From assembly GCA_965222175.1 (NCBI GenBank), contig OZ244938.1, positions 3,534,001 through 3,598,000 of the forward strand: a stretch of 64,000 nt of DNA. The letters run 5' to 3'. The stretch is from NORP240 sp965222175. GTDB lineage: Bacteria > Pseudomonadota > Gammaproteobacteria > Pseudomonadales > Pseudohongiellaceae. A program made the translations under genes and the position numbers. This document shows positions 17,484 through 26,477 of this stretch, in pieces. Under the pieces are notes generated by a model that was not told the origin of the DNA, did no database searches, and saw nothing but the letters and a program-made list of their open reading frames with translations. Position 1 is the stretch's first letter, and every line of letters begins with the position of its first letter.

Positions 17484-18110
17484 CTAGCGAACGAAATCAC
17501 CGTAATCCCAAAGCTGTTCCCGCGCCGTGCCGGTAGGATAGTAGTAGGTGCCGAAGCCGTGACGGTCGTTGGCAAAAAAGCCGCCTTCATAGCGCGAACC
17601 GTTTTTCCAGCGGTACACGCCCTGGCCCTGGTAGAGGTCGTTGACGAACTCTCCCGTGTAGTTTTCGGTATTCTGGGACAGCCAGAACTCGGTGTGTTCG
17701 TTTTCCCGCCACTCGCCGATGTCGACGAAATAGGACCCCCTACCGTGTCGCTTGTCCTCGCGCCACTCACCGATGTAAAGATCCCCGGTGCCGTTGTAAT
17801 ACTTGCCCCTGCCACTGCGCTGCCCGGCTTCCCAGTTGCCCACGTAGATTGCTTTTTCGGTAAAACTGAGCGGTTCCTCCAGCCTGCCGTAGCCGTGAAA
17901 CTCGCCGTCCTGGAAGCTGCCACGGTACACCGCGGTGCCGGCGGGCGTCTTGATCTCCATGGTGCCGCGACCGTTGTCACAGTCGCCGTAAACACACTCC
18001 CTGGCGATGATTTCCGGCAATGGCTGAGCCTGCAGCTGTGTCCAGGACAGCAGCAGACCAAGCGTGGCCAGCAGATGGACAGGTTTTCGATTGATCTGGA
18101 ACAAGTTCAT
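17484..18110 (-). CDS. Exported MORN-repeat protein
   Basis: A 208-residue protein with a signal peptide (hydrophobic LLATLGLLLSWTQLQAQ) and GAGGT before the ATG at 18110. The mature part is mostly MORN repeats of the pattern Y-x-G-x-F/W-x-x-G-x-x-x-G-x-G (for example YVGNWEAGQRSGRGKYYNGT and YIGEWREDKRHGRGSYF), about six units. MORN repeats form an elongated beta sheet and often bind membranes or other proteins. Two cysteines near residues 39-45 (CVYGDC) could form a disulfide. It lies just upstream of pdxH on the same strand. Role unknown. Confidence 0.85.
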   Translation of the reverse strand: MNLFQINRKPVHLLATLGLLLSWTQLQAQPLPEIIARECVYGDCDNGRGTMEIKTPAGTAVYRGSFQDGEFHGYGRLEEPLSFTEKAIYVGNWEAGQRSGRGKYYNGTGDLYIGEWREDKRHGRGSYFVDIGEWRENEHTEFWLSQNTENYTGEFVNDLYQGQGVYRWKNGSRYEGGFFANDRHGFGTYYYPTGTAREQLWDYGDFVR

Positions 18111-18137
18111 AGCACCTCGTCAGACTGGGTCTCTGGT

Positions 18138-18207
18138 TGCTGTTTGCTGTTTACTGTTTGCTGTTTACTGTTTGCTGTTTGCTGTTTACTGATTGCTGCT
18201 TACTACT
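18138..18207. repeat. 7-bp tandem repeat, about 10 units
   Basis: A run of heptamers alternating between TGCTGTT and TACTGTT (last units degenerate: TACTGAT, TGCTGCT, TACTACT). It occupies the gap between the divergent MORN and fructosamine-kinase genes, starting 28 bp upstream of the MORN start codon, so it could affect spacing of its promoter. Confidence 0.9.
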
Positions 18208-18305
18208 TTTTACCAACAGAATCAGCTGAATTTCTCCGGCTGCGATATCGACCGGACATCTTGCCCCGATTGTTCAGCCGCAGAGGCTGTGATTATATAA
18301 CGGCC

Positions 18306-19169
18306 ATGGGCAGCGCAGAAAACCTCAAAGCGGTGAATTCATGGTTACAGGAGAATCATTCCGTCGAAATAAGGCAATTTGACGCCATTGGTGGTGGCTG
18401 TATCAATACCACCGGGGTAATCACCCTGTCCAATGATGATCGCCTGTTCGTCAAGTTGCACAACGATCCGCCGCCCCGGTTCTTCCGTGCCGAAGCCCGC
18501 GGCCTTGACAGCCTGCGCCGCCAGACCTCCCTGCGGGTTCCCGAGGTCATACATGCAGGTGACCGTTTTCTGCTGCTTGAATATCTTGGTAGCGGTCCGC
18601 CGGCGGCGGATTACTGGCAGCGCCTCGGCGAAGGCCTGGCAGAGCTGCACCGGCAACGCTTCGACAGCTTCGGCCTGGAAACGGACAACTACTGCGGACT
18701 CACCCCCCAGGAAAATACCCCGGACCGGGACGGTTACCGGTTTTTCGCCCGGAACCGTCTGTGCGCCCTGGCCGACAGGGCAGCCAACAGCGGCCTGCTG
18801 GACAGTCACGACCGGCAGCGCGTCGACCGTCTGGCAACCGCCCTGCCAACCCTGGTACCGGAACAGCCTGCAGTGCTGCTGCACGGCGACCTGTGGTCCG
18901 GCAACGTCCACAGTGACGGGCAGGGTTTTCCCGGGCTCGTCGATCCCGCCTGCTACCGGGGCTGGGCAGAAGCGGAACTGGCCATGACCCGGCTGTTCGG
19001 TGGCTTTCACCCGGATTTCTATCGACACTATGAAGCGGCATCGGCAATGGCCTCCGACTGGCAGGAACGGGCTCCCCTATACAATCTCTATCACCTGCTG
19101 AACCACCTGATCCTGTTCGGCAGCGGCTATCTGTCCCAGGTCAAGGGCGTGCTGCACCGGTTCACCTGA
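18306..19169 (+). CDS. Fructosamine kinase family protein
   Basis: Predicted cytoplasmic kinase of about 287 residues that phosphorylates ketosamines or ribulosamines on glycated protein or amino acids, allowing deglycation. It shows the FN3K pattern: QFDAIGGGCINTTGVITL at the N-terminus, FVKLHN, the hinge LLLEYLG, HGDLWSGNV (catalytic loop with Asp) and GLVDPACYRG (DFG equivalent), plus GGFHPDFYRHYE near the end. The ATG at 18306 fits the family start. The frame stays open upstream through the heptamer repeat, but that part does not look like protein. Single gene between the repeat tract and the ABC permease. Confidence 0.93.
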   Translation: MGSAENLKAVNSWLQENHSVEIRQFDAIGGGCINTTGVITLSNDDRLFVKLHNDPPPRFFRAEARGLDSLRRQTSLRVPEVIHAGDRFLLLEYLGSGPPAADYWQRLGEGLAELHRQRFDSFGLETDNYCGLTPQENTPDRDGYRFFARNRLCALADRAANSGLLDSHDRQRVDRLATALPTLVPEQPAVLLHGDLWSGNVHSDGQGFPGLVDPACYRGWAEAELAMTRLFGGFHPDFYRHYEAASAMASDWQERAPLYNLYHLLNHLILFGSGYLSQVKGVLHRFT

Positions 19170-19256
19170 AGAGCCAAGGGCGGATCATGGTGTTTTCACG
19201 TCGGAGCGGCATTTTTGATGACAGGGCCGTGGTCGGCCGGTGCGGGGAGTGGCCAG

Positions 19257-21908
19257 TCAGACACGACGCAGGACATTCAACGGGCTGACGCTGACCACCT
19301 GGCGCGTGGAGTTCAACCCCAGCAGGCCGATGAGCAGCATGCCGACCACCGGGCCTGCGAACCACACCCAGTAATGCAGGGAAAAATCCTGTTCAAAAAC
19401 GAATTCCTGCAGATAGAAAAGACTGCCTTCGGCACCGATGGTGGCAATGATTCCCGCGACGAAACCGATAGTGGCAAACTCGATCGTCAGGCTGCTCAGA
19501 ATCAGCCGGCGACCTGCACCCAGGGTGCGGAGAATGGCGTTTTCCTTGAATCGTTCGTCCAGCGTGGCGTTGACACAGGACAGCAACACCAGGGCACCAC
19601 TGGCCAGCACCAGCAGTGAAATCAGTTCGATGGCCGAGGTTACCTGGGCGATAATATTCTGGATCTGCTCGATCAGGGCGTCTATCTCGATAACCACGAT
19701 GGTCGGGAAACGCCGTATCAATTCGTTTAACAGTATTTTCTGCTCCTGCTCCATGAGTGCCGTGGACAGATAGGTGGCACCCAGATGATCCACTGTGCCC
19801 GGGGAAAAGATAAAGTAGAAATTGGGCTGCATGTTGTCCCAGCGCACACTGCGCAGACTGGCCACCTCCACTTCGAAAAACTGCCGGTTGGCCTCGAACT
19901 CCACGCGATCCCCGATCTCCAGGTTCAGCCAGTCCGCGTATTCCCGCTCCACGGAAACCAGGCCCGGTTTCGTATCGCTGTCCCACCACTGGCCGGCCAC
20001 GATCTGGTTGTCCGGTGGTAACCGATCAGTCCAGGTAACCTGGCGGGTGCCCACCCGACCGCGACGTTCACCGTCACCGGCATTGGCATCGCCGCCCTCG
20101 CCGGCTTCGCCATTGGTCCCGCTACCCGCGCCGCCAGGCGCTTCCTCGCCCCCCGTCTGCTCACTGGCCCGTTCGGTGACGTTGCTGCGCTGCTCGTCAT
20201 CATCGTCACGCCTGGGCCTGGGCGGTTCGCCGTTGATGGCCACTGGCCGTGCGGCCATGATGGGGAAGAAGTCGTTGTCTTCGATGCCGTTTTCCCTGAA
20301 GAAGGTGCGAATGCCGTCGATCTGGGGTTGGGTCACGTTCATCATGAAATGATTGGGCGTGTTTTCCGGCAACTGGGCCTGCCAGTCGTCGATCAGATCG
20401 GTGCGCAACAGGGTCAGCACCAGCAACGACATGATGGTGATGGAAAACACCAGGACCTGCAGCACGTTCTGCTTGCGCCGCCGGCGGGTGGCGGACATCG
20501 CCAGTTTCCAGGCGCTGCCGGCTTTCATGCCCACCGAGCCGCTGGACTGCAGCAGTAAATAGGAGATTGCCGACAATAACAGCACTATCCCGGCAACCGA
20601 CAGCACCAGGACCGACGTCAGCACCAGGTCCTGGCTGTACCAGAACACCAGGAAGATCGACCCGGTGATACCGAACAGGTAGGGCACGTTGTCCCCGATC
20701 CGGTTCTGGTCCAGGTCCTTGCGCAGTACCCGCAGCGGCGAAGTGTGGCGCAGTGCCAGCAATGGCGGCAGGGCAAACGACAGCAGGCAGATTAGCGCCG
20801 TCAGGGCACCGATAATAAACGGCTCGAAGCTGGCCGCCGGCAATTCCACCGTGATGATGGCAGCAAGCAGTCGCAGGATCAGCTGGTGAATAATCCAGCC
20901 CAGCACGCTGCCCACGACGATGGCCACCGCCGCCAGCGCCAGCTGAATGGCAACGTACAAGGTAGTGATCTGGTTGGAGGTGCAGCCCAGGGTCTTGAGT
21001 ATCGCCACGTAGTCGAAATGCCTTTCGCTGTAGCGCTTGGCGGTGAGGGCGATGGCCACACCGGCCAGCAGCACTGCGAACAGGCTGCCCAGCATGAGAA
21101 AGCTTTCCGCCTTGTTCAGCGCATCACTGACTTCCTCGCTTTCATCACGCACGTCCCGCAGTCTGAATTGTCCTTCGGACTGTTCCCGGATCCAGTCGCT
21201 GTACACGTCCAGCTGTGCCAGGTCTCCCGCGAACAGATAACGGTAGCGAACACGACTGCCCAGTTGAATGACGTTGGTAGCCGGCACGTCGGCTATGTTC
21301 ATCATCAGCCGGGGACCGGCATTGTCCACCATGCCGCCCTGCTGGCGGTCAGGCTCCACGACGATGATGCGGCCAAGACGCAGTTCCGCCTCCCCCACAT
21401 AAACACTGTCGCCGACCTGGACATCCAGGGCGGGAAGTACCCGGGACTCCAGCCAGACCTCGCCGGGCGGGGGTCCTCCGGCAACGGGATAGCCGCGCAC
21501 GAACGGTTCGTCGGCGGCAATGATTTCGCCGCGCAGTGGGTAGGCTTCACTCACCGCCTTGGCAGAAACCAGCATGTTTCCCGAGTCGGAAAAGGCCATG
21601 GAGGTAAAGGATATGGTTTCCGCGGTCTGCAGCCCCTGGGATCGGGCTTCATCCAGCCATTCAGGAGGCGCTTCCTGACGTCCACTCAGCACCCGGTCGG
21701 CGGCCAGCATATTGGCCGACTCCAGCAGCAGTGCCTGTTCCAGGCGATCGGTAAACAGGGCAATGCCGGATACCGAGGTCACCGCCATAACCAGGGCGAA
21801 AAACAGCAGTTTCAGCTCGCCGCCCTGCCAGTCCCGCCACAGCATGGTCAACGCCAGGCGGATCAGGGACAGCAGGCTTCTGCCCTGGTTACTCGCAACC
21901 TCAGCCAT
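19257..21908 (-). CDS. ABC transporter permease, FtsX/YbbP type
   Basis: An 883-residue inner-membrane protein, the permease partner of the ATPase encoded just upstream (the genes overlap by 8 bp). An N-terminal TM helix near residues 28-50 is followed by a large periplasmic domain, then FtsX-type TM bundles at about residues 270-430 and 470-510, a second periplasmic domain, and a C-terminal FtsX bundle from about 760 ending SVSPLNVLRRV. This is the YbbP organisation. Unusual here is a hydrophilic, low-complexity stretch at about residues 563-623, rich in Asp, Glu, Gly and Arg, inserted in the second periplasmic domain. YbbA-YbbP are predicted lipid or lipophile exporters linked to tesA. Substrate unknown. 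Confidence 0.9.
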   Translation of the reverse strand: MAEVASNQGRSLLSLIRLALTMLWRDWQGGELKLLFFALVMAVTSVSGIALFTDRLEQALLLESANMLAADRVLSGRQEAPPEWLDEARSQGLQTAETISFTSMAFSDSGNMLVSAKAVSEAYPLRGEIIAADEPFVRGYPVAGGPPPGEVWLESRVLPALDVQVGDSVYVGEAELRLGRIIVVEPDRQQGGMVDNAGPRLMMNIADVPATNVIQLGSRVRYRYLFAGDLAQLDVYSDWIREQSEGQFRLRDVRDESEEVSDALNKAESFLMLGSLFAVLLAGVAIALTAKRYSERHFDYVAILKTLGCTSNQITTLYVAIQLALAAVAIVVGSVLGWIIHQLILRLLAAIITVELPAASFEPFIIGALTALICLLSFALPPLLALRHTSPLRVLRKDLDQNRIGDNVPYLFGITGSIFLVFWYSQDLVLTSVLVLSVAGIVLLLSAISYLLLQSSGSVGMKAGSAWKLAMSATRRRRKQNVLQVLVFSITIMSLLVLTLLRTDLIDDWQAQLPENTPNHFMMNVTQPQIDGIRTFFRENGIEDNDFFPIMAARPVAINGEPPRPRRDDDDEQRSNVTERASEQTGGEEAPGGAGSGTNGEAGEGGDANAGDGERRGRVGTRQVTWTDRLPPDNQIVAGQWWDSDTKPGLVSVEREYADWLNLEIGDRVEFEANRQFFEVEVASLRSVRWDNMQPNFYFIFSPGTVDHLGATYLSTALMEQEQKILLNELIRRFPTIVVIEIDALIEQIQNIIAQVTSAIELISLLVLASGALVLLSCVNATLDERFKENAILRTLGAGRRLILSSLTIEFATIGFVAGIIATIGAEGSLFYLQEFVFEQDFSLHYWVWFAGPVVGMLLIGLLGLNSTRQVVSVSPLNVLRRV

Positions 21909-22590
21909 CAGCTGCTTCCTCGACCAGGTCGTTGGCCACTATGCGCCCGGCGGCAAGCTTTATCTGGCGGTCACAGCGTCGCGCTAGGCGGTCATCGTGA
22001 GTCACCAGCACCAGTGTGGTGGCAAACTCGCTATTGAGATCAAACAGCAGGTCGATGACCCGGGCGCCGGTAGCGGTATCCAGGTTGCCGGTGGGCTCGT
22101 CCGCGAACAGTATTCTTGCCTCGGAAGCAAAGGCCCGGGCGATGGCCACCCGCTGCTGTTCGCCTCCGGAAAGCTGATTGGGGTAGTGATGCCAGCGCGC
22201 CTCCAGCCCCACCCGGCTTAACAGGGTTTTTGCCTTTTCAGCGGCCTGACGGTCACCCTTGAGTTCGATGGGCAGCATCACGTTTTCCAGGGCGGTGAGG
22301 CTGGGCAGGAGCTGAAATGACTGAAAGACGAAGCCGACCAGCCGTCCCCGGAGCAGTGCCCGCTCCTCTTCGTCCAGGCTGGACAGGCTGTTGCCGTCCA
22401 GGATCACGTCTCCGGAGGTTGGACTGTCCAGCCCGGCCATCAGTCCCAGCAGGGTGGATTTACCGGATCCCGATGCACCAACGATTGCCACCGCCTGTCC
22501 GGCATCGATATCGATGCTGACGTCATCCAGGATGGTCAACGGCCCCTCGCTGGTGGGAACGGTCTTGGTCAGTGCGCTGGTGTGAATCAT
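21901..22590 (-). CDS. ABC transporter ATP-binding protein, YbbA type
   Basis: A 229-residue LolD/MacB-family ATPase powering the YbbP-type permease encoded next. Walker A GASGSGKSTLLGLMAGLD, Q-loop FVFQSFQLLPSLTALEN, signature LSGGEQQRVAIARAFA and Walker B ILFADEPTGNLD are all intact, followed by the switch histidine LVTHD. It begins at ATG 22590 and overlaps the permease start by 8 bp, so translation is probably coupled. It is divergent from tesA across about 255 bp, the conserved tesA-ybbAP arrangement of Gammaproteobacteria. Confidence 0.95.
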   Translation of the reverse strand: MIHTSALTKTVPTSEGPLTILDDVSIDIDAGQAVAIVGASGSGKSTLLGLMAGLDSPTSGDVILDGNSLSSLDEEERALLRGRLVGFVFQSFQLLPSLTALENVMLPIELKGDRQAAEKAKTLLSRVGLEARWHHYPNQLSGGEQQRVAIARAFASEARILFADEPTGNLDTATGARVIDLLFDLNSEFATTLVLVTHDDRLARRCDRQIKLAAGRIVANDLVEEAADG

Positions 22591-22845
22591 GTCCTGTCCT
22601 GTCGGCTTACGCCGGGGTCAATGCACCTGCAGTTGTCAGGCCTGCAGGCCCTGGTTGATCATACCGGTGCTGGCTTGAGCGGCAGCTGCCTTGTCGGACG
22701 CATTATAGGCGCAATCGGCCTGCTGTATCCCCGGCACTGAACTCACTTGTCGTTTTAATACGTAGCTCAACGCTTGCGCGGATTGCAACCGGCGGAGCGC
22801 TGGTTAGAATACCGCGGGATACAGAACTGACAACCGGACTATGCA

Positions 22846-23544
22846 ATGACCCTGCCAGCCCCATTATCGAGATCGATTCGCCTGTTGGTCGCCGCCCTGC
22901 TGCCCTGGGCCCTGATTACTGTTTTCCCGGCGACACCGGCGTATGCCGATTCATCCTACACGCTGCTGGTTTACGGTGACAGCCTCAGTGCCGGCTACGG
23001 GATCGACGAGTCCGACGGCTGGGTCGAACTGCTGGGCACCAGGCTGGCCGCGGAAGGCTACCCCTATGAAGTCATCAACGGCTCTGTCAGCGGCGAGACC
23101 ACCACCGGCGGACTGGCTCGCCTGCCGGCCATGCTGGATGCCTATCGACCCGACCTGGTCATTCTCGAACTGGGCGGCAATGACGGACTCAGGGGTCTGC
23201 CCCTGGCCGCTATCCGTCAGAACCTGGAGGACATGATACAGCTTGCCCGCGAGAGCGATGCCGAGGTGCTGCTTGCCGGAATTCAGATACCACCGAACTA
23301 CGGCCCCCGCTACACCGGGCCTTTCTTTCAACAATTCGCCGACATCGCCGCAAAGCACGAAGTGCCACTGGTGCCGTTTCTTATCGACGGCATTCCACAG
23401 CAACCGGAACTGATGCAGGATGACGGTATCCATCCCCGGGCCGAAGCACAGGGAATGATCCTTGACAACGTTTGGCCGGTACTGGAGCCGATGCTGATTG
23501 AATCAACCGGCACGACGGCAGCCGGGAACCGCGACAGGCTGTAA
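22846..23544 (+). CDS. tesA: Periplasmic acyl-CoA thioesterase I / arylesterase TesA
   Basis: SGNH/GDSL hydrolase of 232 residues acting on acyl-CoA, lysophospholipid and short esters in the periplasm. The N-terminal signal peptide (LVAALLPWALITVFPATPAYA) ends at a good cleavage site. Catalytic blocks are present: LLVYGDSLSAGYGI (Ser), SVSGETTTGG, LELGGNDGLRG (Asn), and DDGIHPRAEAQ (Asp-His). It is divergent from the ybbA/ybbP-type ABC genes, as in E. coli and Pseudomonas. The start ATG 22846 lies close to another in-frame-looking ATG; this one gives the standard signal peptide. Confidence 0.95.
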   Translation: MTLPAPLSRSIRLLVAALLPWALITVFPATPAYADSSYTLLVYGDSLSAGYGIDESDGWVELLGTRLAAEGYPYEVINGSVSGETTTGGLARLPAMLDAYRPDLVILELGGNDGLRGLPLAAIRQNLEDMIQLARESDAEVLLAGIQIPPNYGPRYTGPFFQQFADIAAKHEVPLVPFLIDGIPQQPELMQDDGIHPRAEAQGMILDNVWPVLEPMLIESTGTTAAGNRDRL

Positions 23545-23659
23545 CAAAACTGTCATACCGCCGTTCGTAAAATGACATAATGGTATGGGAAACTCTGATC
23601 CCTGAAGGATACTCTGCTGAAACCGGCCCGTCAGGAAGCGGGTGAACAGGAGCGAAGCC

Positions 23660-24178
23660 GTGGTTAACGCGCTGGCCAATCTGGACATATCGCTTTACCG
23701 GCAGCTGATCAGGCTGCAGCGATCGCTGGCCGCGGCGCGCATGGCCCGCTTCCTGTCCCGGTCCGGTGACGGTTACCTGTACGTGGTCCTGGGCCTGGTA
23801 TTCCTGCTGGTGGACGACTCGCGAGGTCCACTCGCCGCCCGGGCGATGCTGCTGGCGTTTCTCATCGAGCTGCCCTGCTTCATGGCTCTCAAGGCGATAA
23901 TCCGACGCGATCGTCCGTTTGTCAGCGTGGCTGACTCCACCCGGGTGATCACACCGGCTGACACGTTCAGCATGCCTTCCGGCCATACTGCCGCGGCCTT
24001 CCTGATGGCCACGCTGATTGCCTTTTTCTTCAGCGCGATCCTGTTGCCGATCTATCTCTGGGCGTTGCTCATCGGCCTGTCCCGGGTAATCCTGGGCGTG
24101 CACTATCCCAGTGACATCCTGGCCGGTGCCGCACTGGGCACCAGCTGCGCCGTGCTGTCCCTCGTACTGCTGACCTGA
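23660..24178 (+). CDS. PAP2-family membrane phosphatase
   Basis: A protein of about 172 residues that probably dephosphorylates a lipid phosphate or undecaprenyl pyrophosphate at the inner membrane. The three PAP2 motifs are visible: KAIIRRDRPF (KxxxxxxRP), SMPSGHTAAAF (PSGH) and SRVILGVHYPSDILAG (SRxxxxxHxxxD). Several TM helices flank them. GTG 23660 is preferred over the in-frame GTG 18 bases earlier because AGGAG lies seven bases before it. It follows tesA on the same strand. Confidence 0.88.
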   Translation: MVNALANLDISLYRQLIRLQRSLAAARMARFLSRSGDGYLYVVLGLVFLLVDDSRGPLAARAMLLAFLIELPCFMALKAIIRRDRPFVSVADSTRVITPADTFSMPSGHTAAAFLMATLIAFFFSAILLPIYLWALLIGLSRVILGVHYPSDILAGAALGTSCAVLSLVLLT

Positions 24179-24205
24179 CAGCGGCGCAAGCCCGCCGGAC
24201 TTTCT

Positions 24206-24260
24206 GTTATCGGGCCGTTATCGGTCCGTTATCGGTCCGTAATCGGTCTGTTACCGGTTT
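24206..24260. repeat. 11-bp tandem repeat, about 5 units
   Basis: Units GTTATCGGGCC, GTTATCGGTCC, GTTATCGGTCC, GTAATCGGTCT and GTTACCGGTTT lie between the convergent PAP2 and pdxJ genes. The last unit includes the pdxJ stop codon and last codons. It may have arisen by duplication of the pdxJ 3' end. No T-tract accompanies it, so it is not an obvious terminator. Confidence 0.85.
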
Positions 24261-24982
24261 CCGGTCAGCGCCAGGTAGCGTCCAATGACTTCGTCGATAC
24301 CGCGGTGCAGCGCTTCCACCACCAGGGCGTGGCCGATGGAAACCTCGAGAATGCCAGGGATCTGCAGAAAGACGCCGAGGTTTTCGAGGTTGAGATCGTG
24401 CCCCGCGTTAACGCCCAGGCCCAGGTCGGTGGCAGCGCCGGCGGCCTGGCGGTAGCGTTCCAGCACCCTGGACTGATCAGGGCCGCCAAACGCCCGGGCG
24501 TAGTCCTCGGTGTAAAGTTCGATGCGATCCGCTCCGACCCCGGGAACCTGGCCCACCACCTGCTCATCGGGATCGACAAACAGGCTGCTGCGGATGCCCG
24601 CGCCCCGCAGTCGGTCATTCACCCGGGTCAGCAACTGCCGGTTCGCCCCGATGTCCCAGCCATGATCGGATGTCAGTTGTCCCGGCTCATCCGGCACCAG
24701 GGTGCACTGACTCGGTCTCACCGCCACCACCAGGTCCAGGAATTCTGCCGAGGGAAAGCCTTCGATATTGAATTCCACGCCAGTGTGATCCTGCAGCAGG
24801 CCGGCGATGTCATGAACATCCCGACGACGGATATGCCGCTCATCGGGGCGCGGATGCACGGTAATGCCCTTCACCCCCAGGTCGATACAGGTTTCCACGA
24901 ACCCGGTAACGCTGGGATAGTCCCGACCCCGGGAATTGCGCAGCAGTGCGATCTTGTTGACATTGACACTCAACAGCGTCAT
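24251..24982 (-). CDS. pdxJ: Pyridoxine 5'-phosphate synthase
   Basis: Joins 3-amino-1-deoxyacetone phosphate to 1-deoxy-xylulose 5-phosphate to form pyridoxine 5'-phosphate, in the DXP-dependent vitamin B6 pathway. 243 residues starting LLSVNVNKIALLRNSRG. Visible landmarks are GVKGITVHPRPDERHIRRRD, FNIEGFPS, CTLVPDEPGQLTSDHGWD, and the C-terminal GHALVVEALHRGIDEVI. Normal length. Its ATG overlaps the stop of the upstream alpha/beta-hydrolase gene by 4 bp (ATGA), so the pair is translationally coupled. Confidence 0.96.
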   Translation of the reverse strand: MTLLSVNVNKIALLRNSRGRDYPSVTGFVETCIDLGVKGITVHPRPDERHIRRRDVHDIAGLLQDHTGVEFNIEGFPSAEFLDLVVAVRPSQCTLVPDEPGQLTSDHGWDIGANRQLLTRVNDRLRGAGIRSSLFVDPDEQVVGQVPGVGADRIELYTEDYARAFGGPDQSRVLERYRQAAGAATDLGLGVNAGHDLNLENLGVFLQIPGILEVSIGHALVVEALHRGIDEVIGRYLALTGNR

Positions 24983-25788
24983 CGGTCAGTACCCTCGCCG
25001 GTAAAAAAATCCCGTGCCACCTTGTGGAAGACCCGGGGCTTCTCCGCGTGCAGCCAGTGCCCCGTGCCCATCAAGGTCTTGATGCGGGCCCCGGGAAAAA
25101 GTCGCTCAACCACCGGCCAGTCTTGCCGGCCGATATAGTCCGATTCCCCGCCTTTGACAAACAGGACCGGGCCGGCAAACTGTTGCCCTGCCGCGGTACT
25201 GCCGGCAACCGGAACCCCCGCACGCAGATTCCGGTAGTTGCTGTGCAGGGCCTCAAGATTGAACCGCCAGCGGTAACCGCCCCGGGACTCCTTCACCAGA
25301 TTGCTCACCAGGAACTGGCGGACACCCGGGTCTGCGCTGGCCGTTTTCAGTTTTTCCTCGGCGTCCTTCCTGGACGTCAACGCGGCGGTATCCACCGCCA
25401 GCAGACCATCGAAAATATCGTCATGATCCCCACGGTCTTCACCGTAGTTAACCGGTGCAATATCGGCTACCAGCAACCGCCGTATGCGTTCCGGCTTTTC
25501 CAGGGCGAGCTGCATGGCGACCTTGCCGCCCATGGAGTGGCCGAGCAGGTTCACTGCGTCCAGATTTTCCTGGTCAATAACCGAGGCAACGTCGGCGGCC
25601 ATCTCCGGGTAACTCATGGTGTCGGCGTGAGGCGAGTCGCCGTGGTTACGCAAATCCAGGGCGTAGACCGCGAATTCCTCCGCCAGCTCCCGGGCATGCC
25701 AGTTCCAGTTGCGGAGATTGCCGAACAGGCCATGCAGGATCAACAGCGCCTCACCGGAATCCGAATACTGCTTGTAGTTCAGCTTCAT
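24979..25788 (-). CDS. Alpha/beta hydrolase, YbfF-type esterase
   Basis: About 269 residues from the ATG at 25788 (MKLNYKQY). An earlier ATG 42 bases upstream gives a non-conserved extension. Oxyanion-hole segment LLILHGLFGNLRNW, nucleophile elbow LLGHSMGGKVAM and the C-terminal catalytic His in MGTGHWLHAEKP fit the YbfF acyl-CoA esterase branch of the fold. Cytoplasmic, no signal peptide. It is cotranscribed with pdxJ through an ATGA overlap. True substrate not determined, with small acyl esters likely from the family. Confidence 0.88.
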   Translation of the reverse strand: MKLNYKQYSDSGEALLILHGLFGNLRNWNWHARELAEEFAVYALDLRNHGDSPHADTMSYPEMAADVASVIDQENLDAVNLLGHSMGGKVAMQLALEKPERIRRLLVADIAPVNYGEDRGDHDDIFDGLLAVDTAALTSRKDAEEKLKTASADPGVRQFLVSNLVKESRGGYRWRFNLEALHSNYRNLRAGVPVAGSTAAGQQFAGPVLFVKGGESDYIGRQDWPVVERLFPGARIKTLMGTGHWLHAEKPRVFHKVARDFFTGEGTDR

Positions 25789-25900
25789 GGTCGACAGGGC
25801 ACCTCGGTCGCCACCGGCAATGCGCAGCACCGGGGTTTTCGGTGGATCACAGATCCGGGATTGTCACCGCCGGTCGGCTGCGCCAGCACCGGTGGTCCAC

Positions 25901-26374
25901 TCACAGTTCGGCTTTGATGAAATCGAGCACATCGTCATGGTGAGTCTTGGTTTTGACCTTGTCCATGATCCCCGCAATCCTGCCGTCCCTGTCGATGATG
26001 AAGGTCGTCCGCAGTATGCCCATGAATTCACGACCCATAAACTTTTTCAGCCCCCATACACCGTATTTTTCGGCCACCCCATGATCTTCGTCCGACAACA
26101 GGGTAAAGTTGAGCTGGTCCCGCTGGGTGAATTTCTGCAGGCGGGCAACCGGGTCCGGACTCACGCCCAGCGCGATTGTATCCAGTTTCTTCAGCGCACC
26201 CTGACTGTCCCGCAACCCACAGGCCTGGACGGTGCAACCGGGTGTCATGGCCTTGGGGTAGAAGTACAGGACCACGTTGTGTTGGCCCCGAAAATCTTTC
26301 AGGCTGACCTTGTTGCCGTCCTGATCCTGCAGGGTGAAAACCGGGGCGAGATTGCCTACCTTGATTGCCGCCAT
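25901..26374 (-). CDS. bcp: Thiol peroxidase Bcp (peroxiredoxin)
   Basis: Peroxiredoxin of 157 residues that reduces hydrogen peroxide and organic peroxides using thioredoxin. The catalytic segment FYPKAMTPGCTVQACGLRD holds the peroxidatic and resolving cysteines five residues apart, the alpha-helical CXXXXC type of Bcp. TTFIIDRDGRIAGIM near the C-terminus is also typical. It is monocistronic and divergent from the sirtuin gene, with about 100 bp between them holding both promoters. Confidence 0.95.
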   Translation of the reverse strand: MAAIKVGNLAPVFTLQDQDGNKVSLKDFRGQHNVVLYFYPKAMTPGCTVQACGLRDSQGALKKLDTIALGVSPDPVARLQKFTQRDQLNFTLLSDEDHGVAEKYGVWGLKKFMGREFMGILRTTFIIDRDGRIAGIMDKVKTKTHHDDVLDFIKAEL

Positions 26375-26477
26375 GATTGCTCCGTGAATTGTGTCACCTG
26401 TTCGAGAAAGTATTGCAAGCGCGGCTGATTATAACGACTGGACCTGAAAACAGTAACTGCCATGCTATGATCGGCAC

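Noticed and set aside
17559..18305. Upstream extension of the fructosamine kinase frame
   Set aside because: It runs antisense through the MORN gene and through the heptamer repeat, which translates as CCLLFTVCCLLF-like low-complexity sequence. The kinase family start fits ATG 18306.
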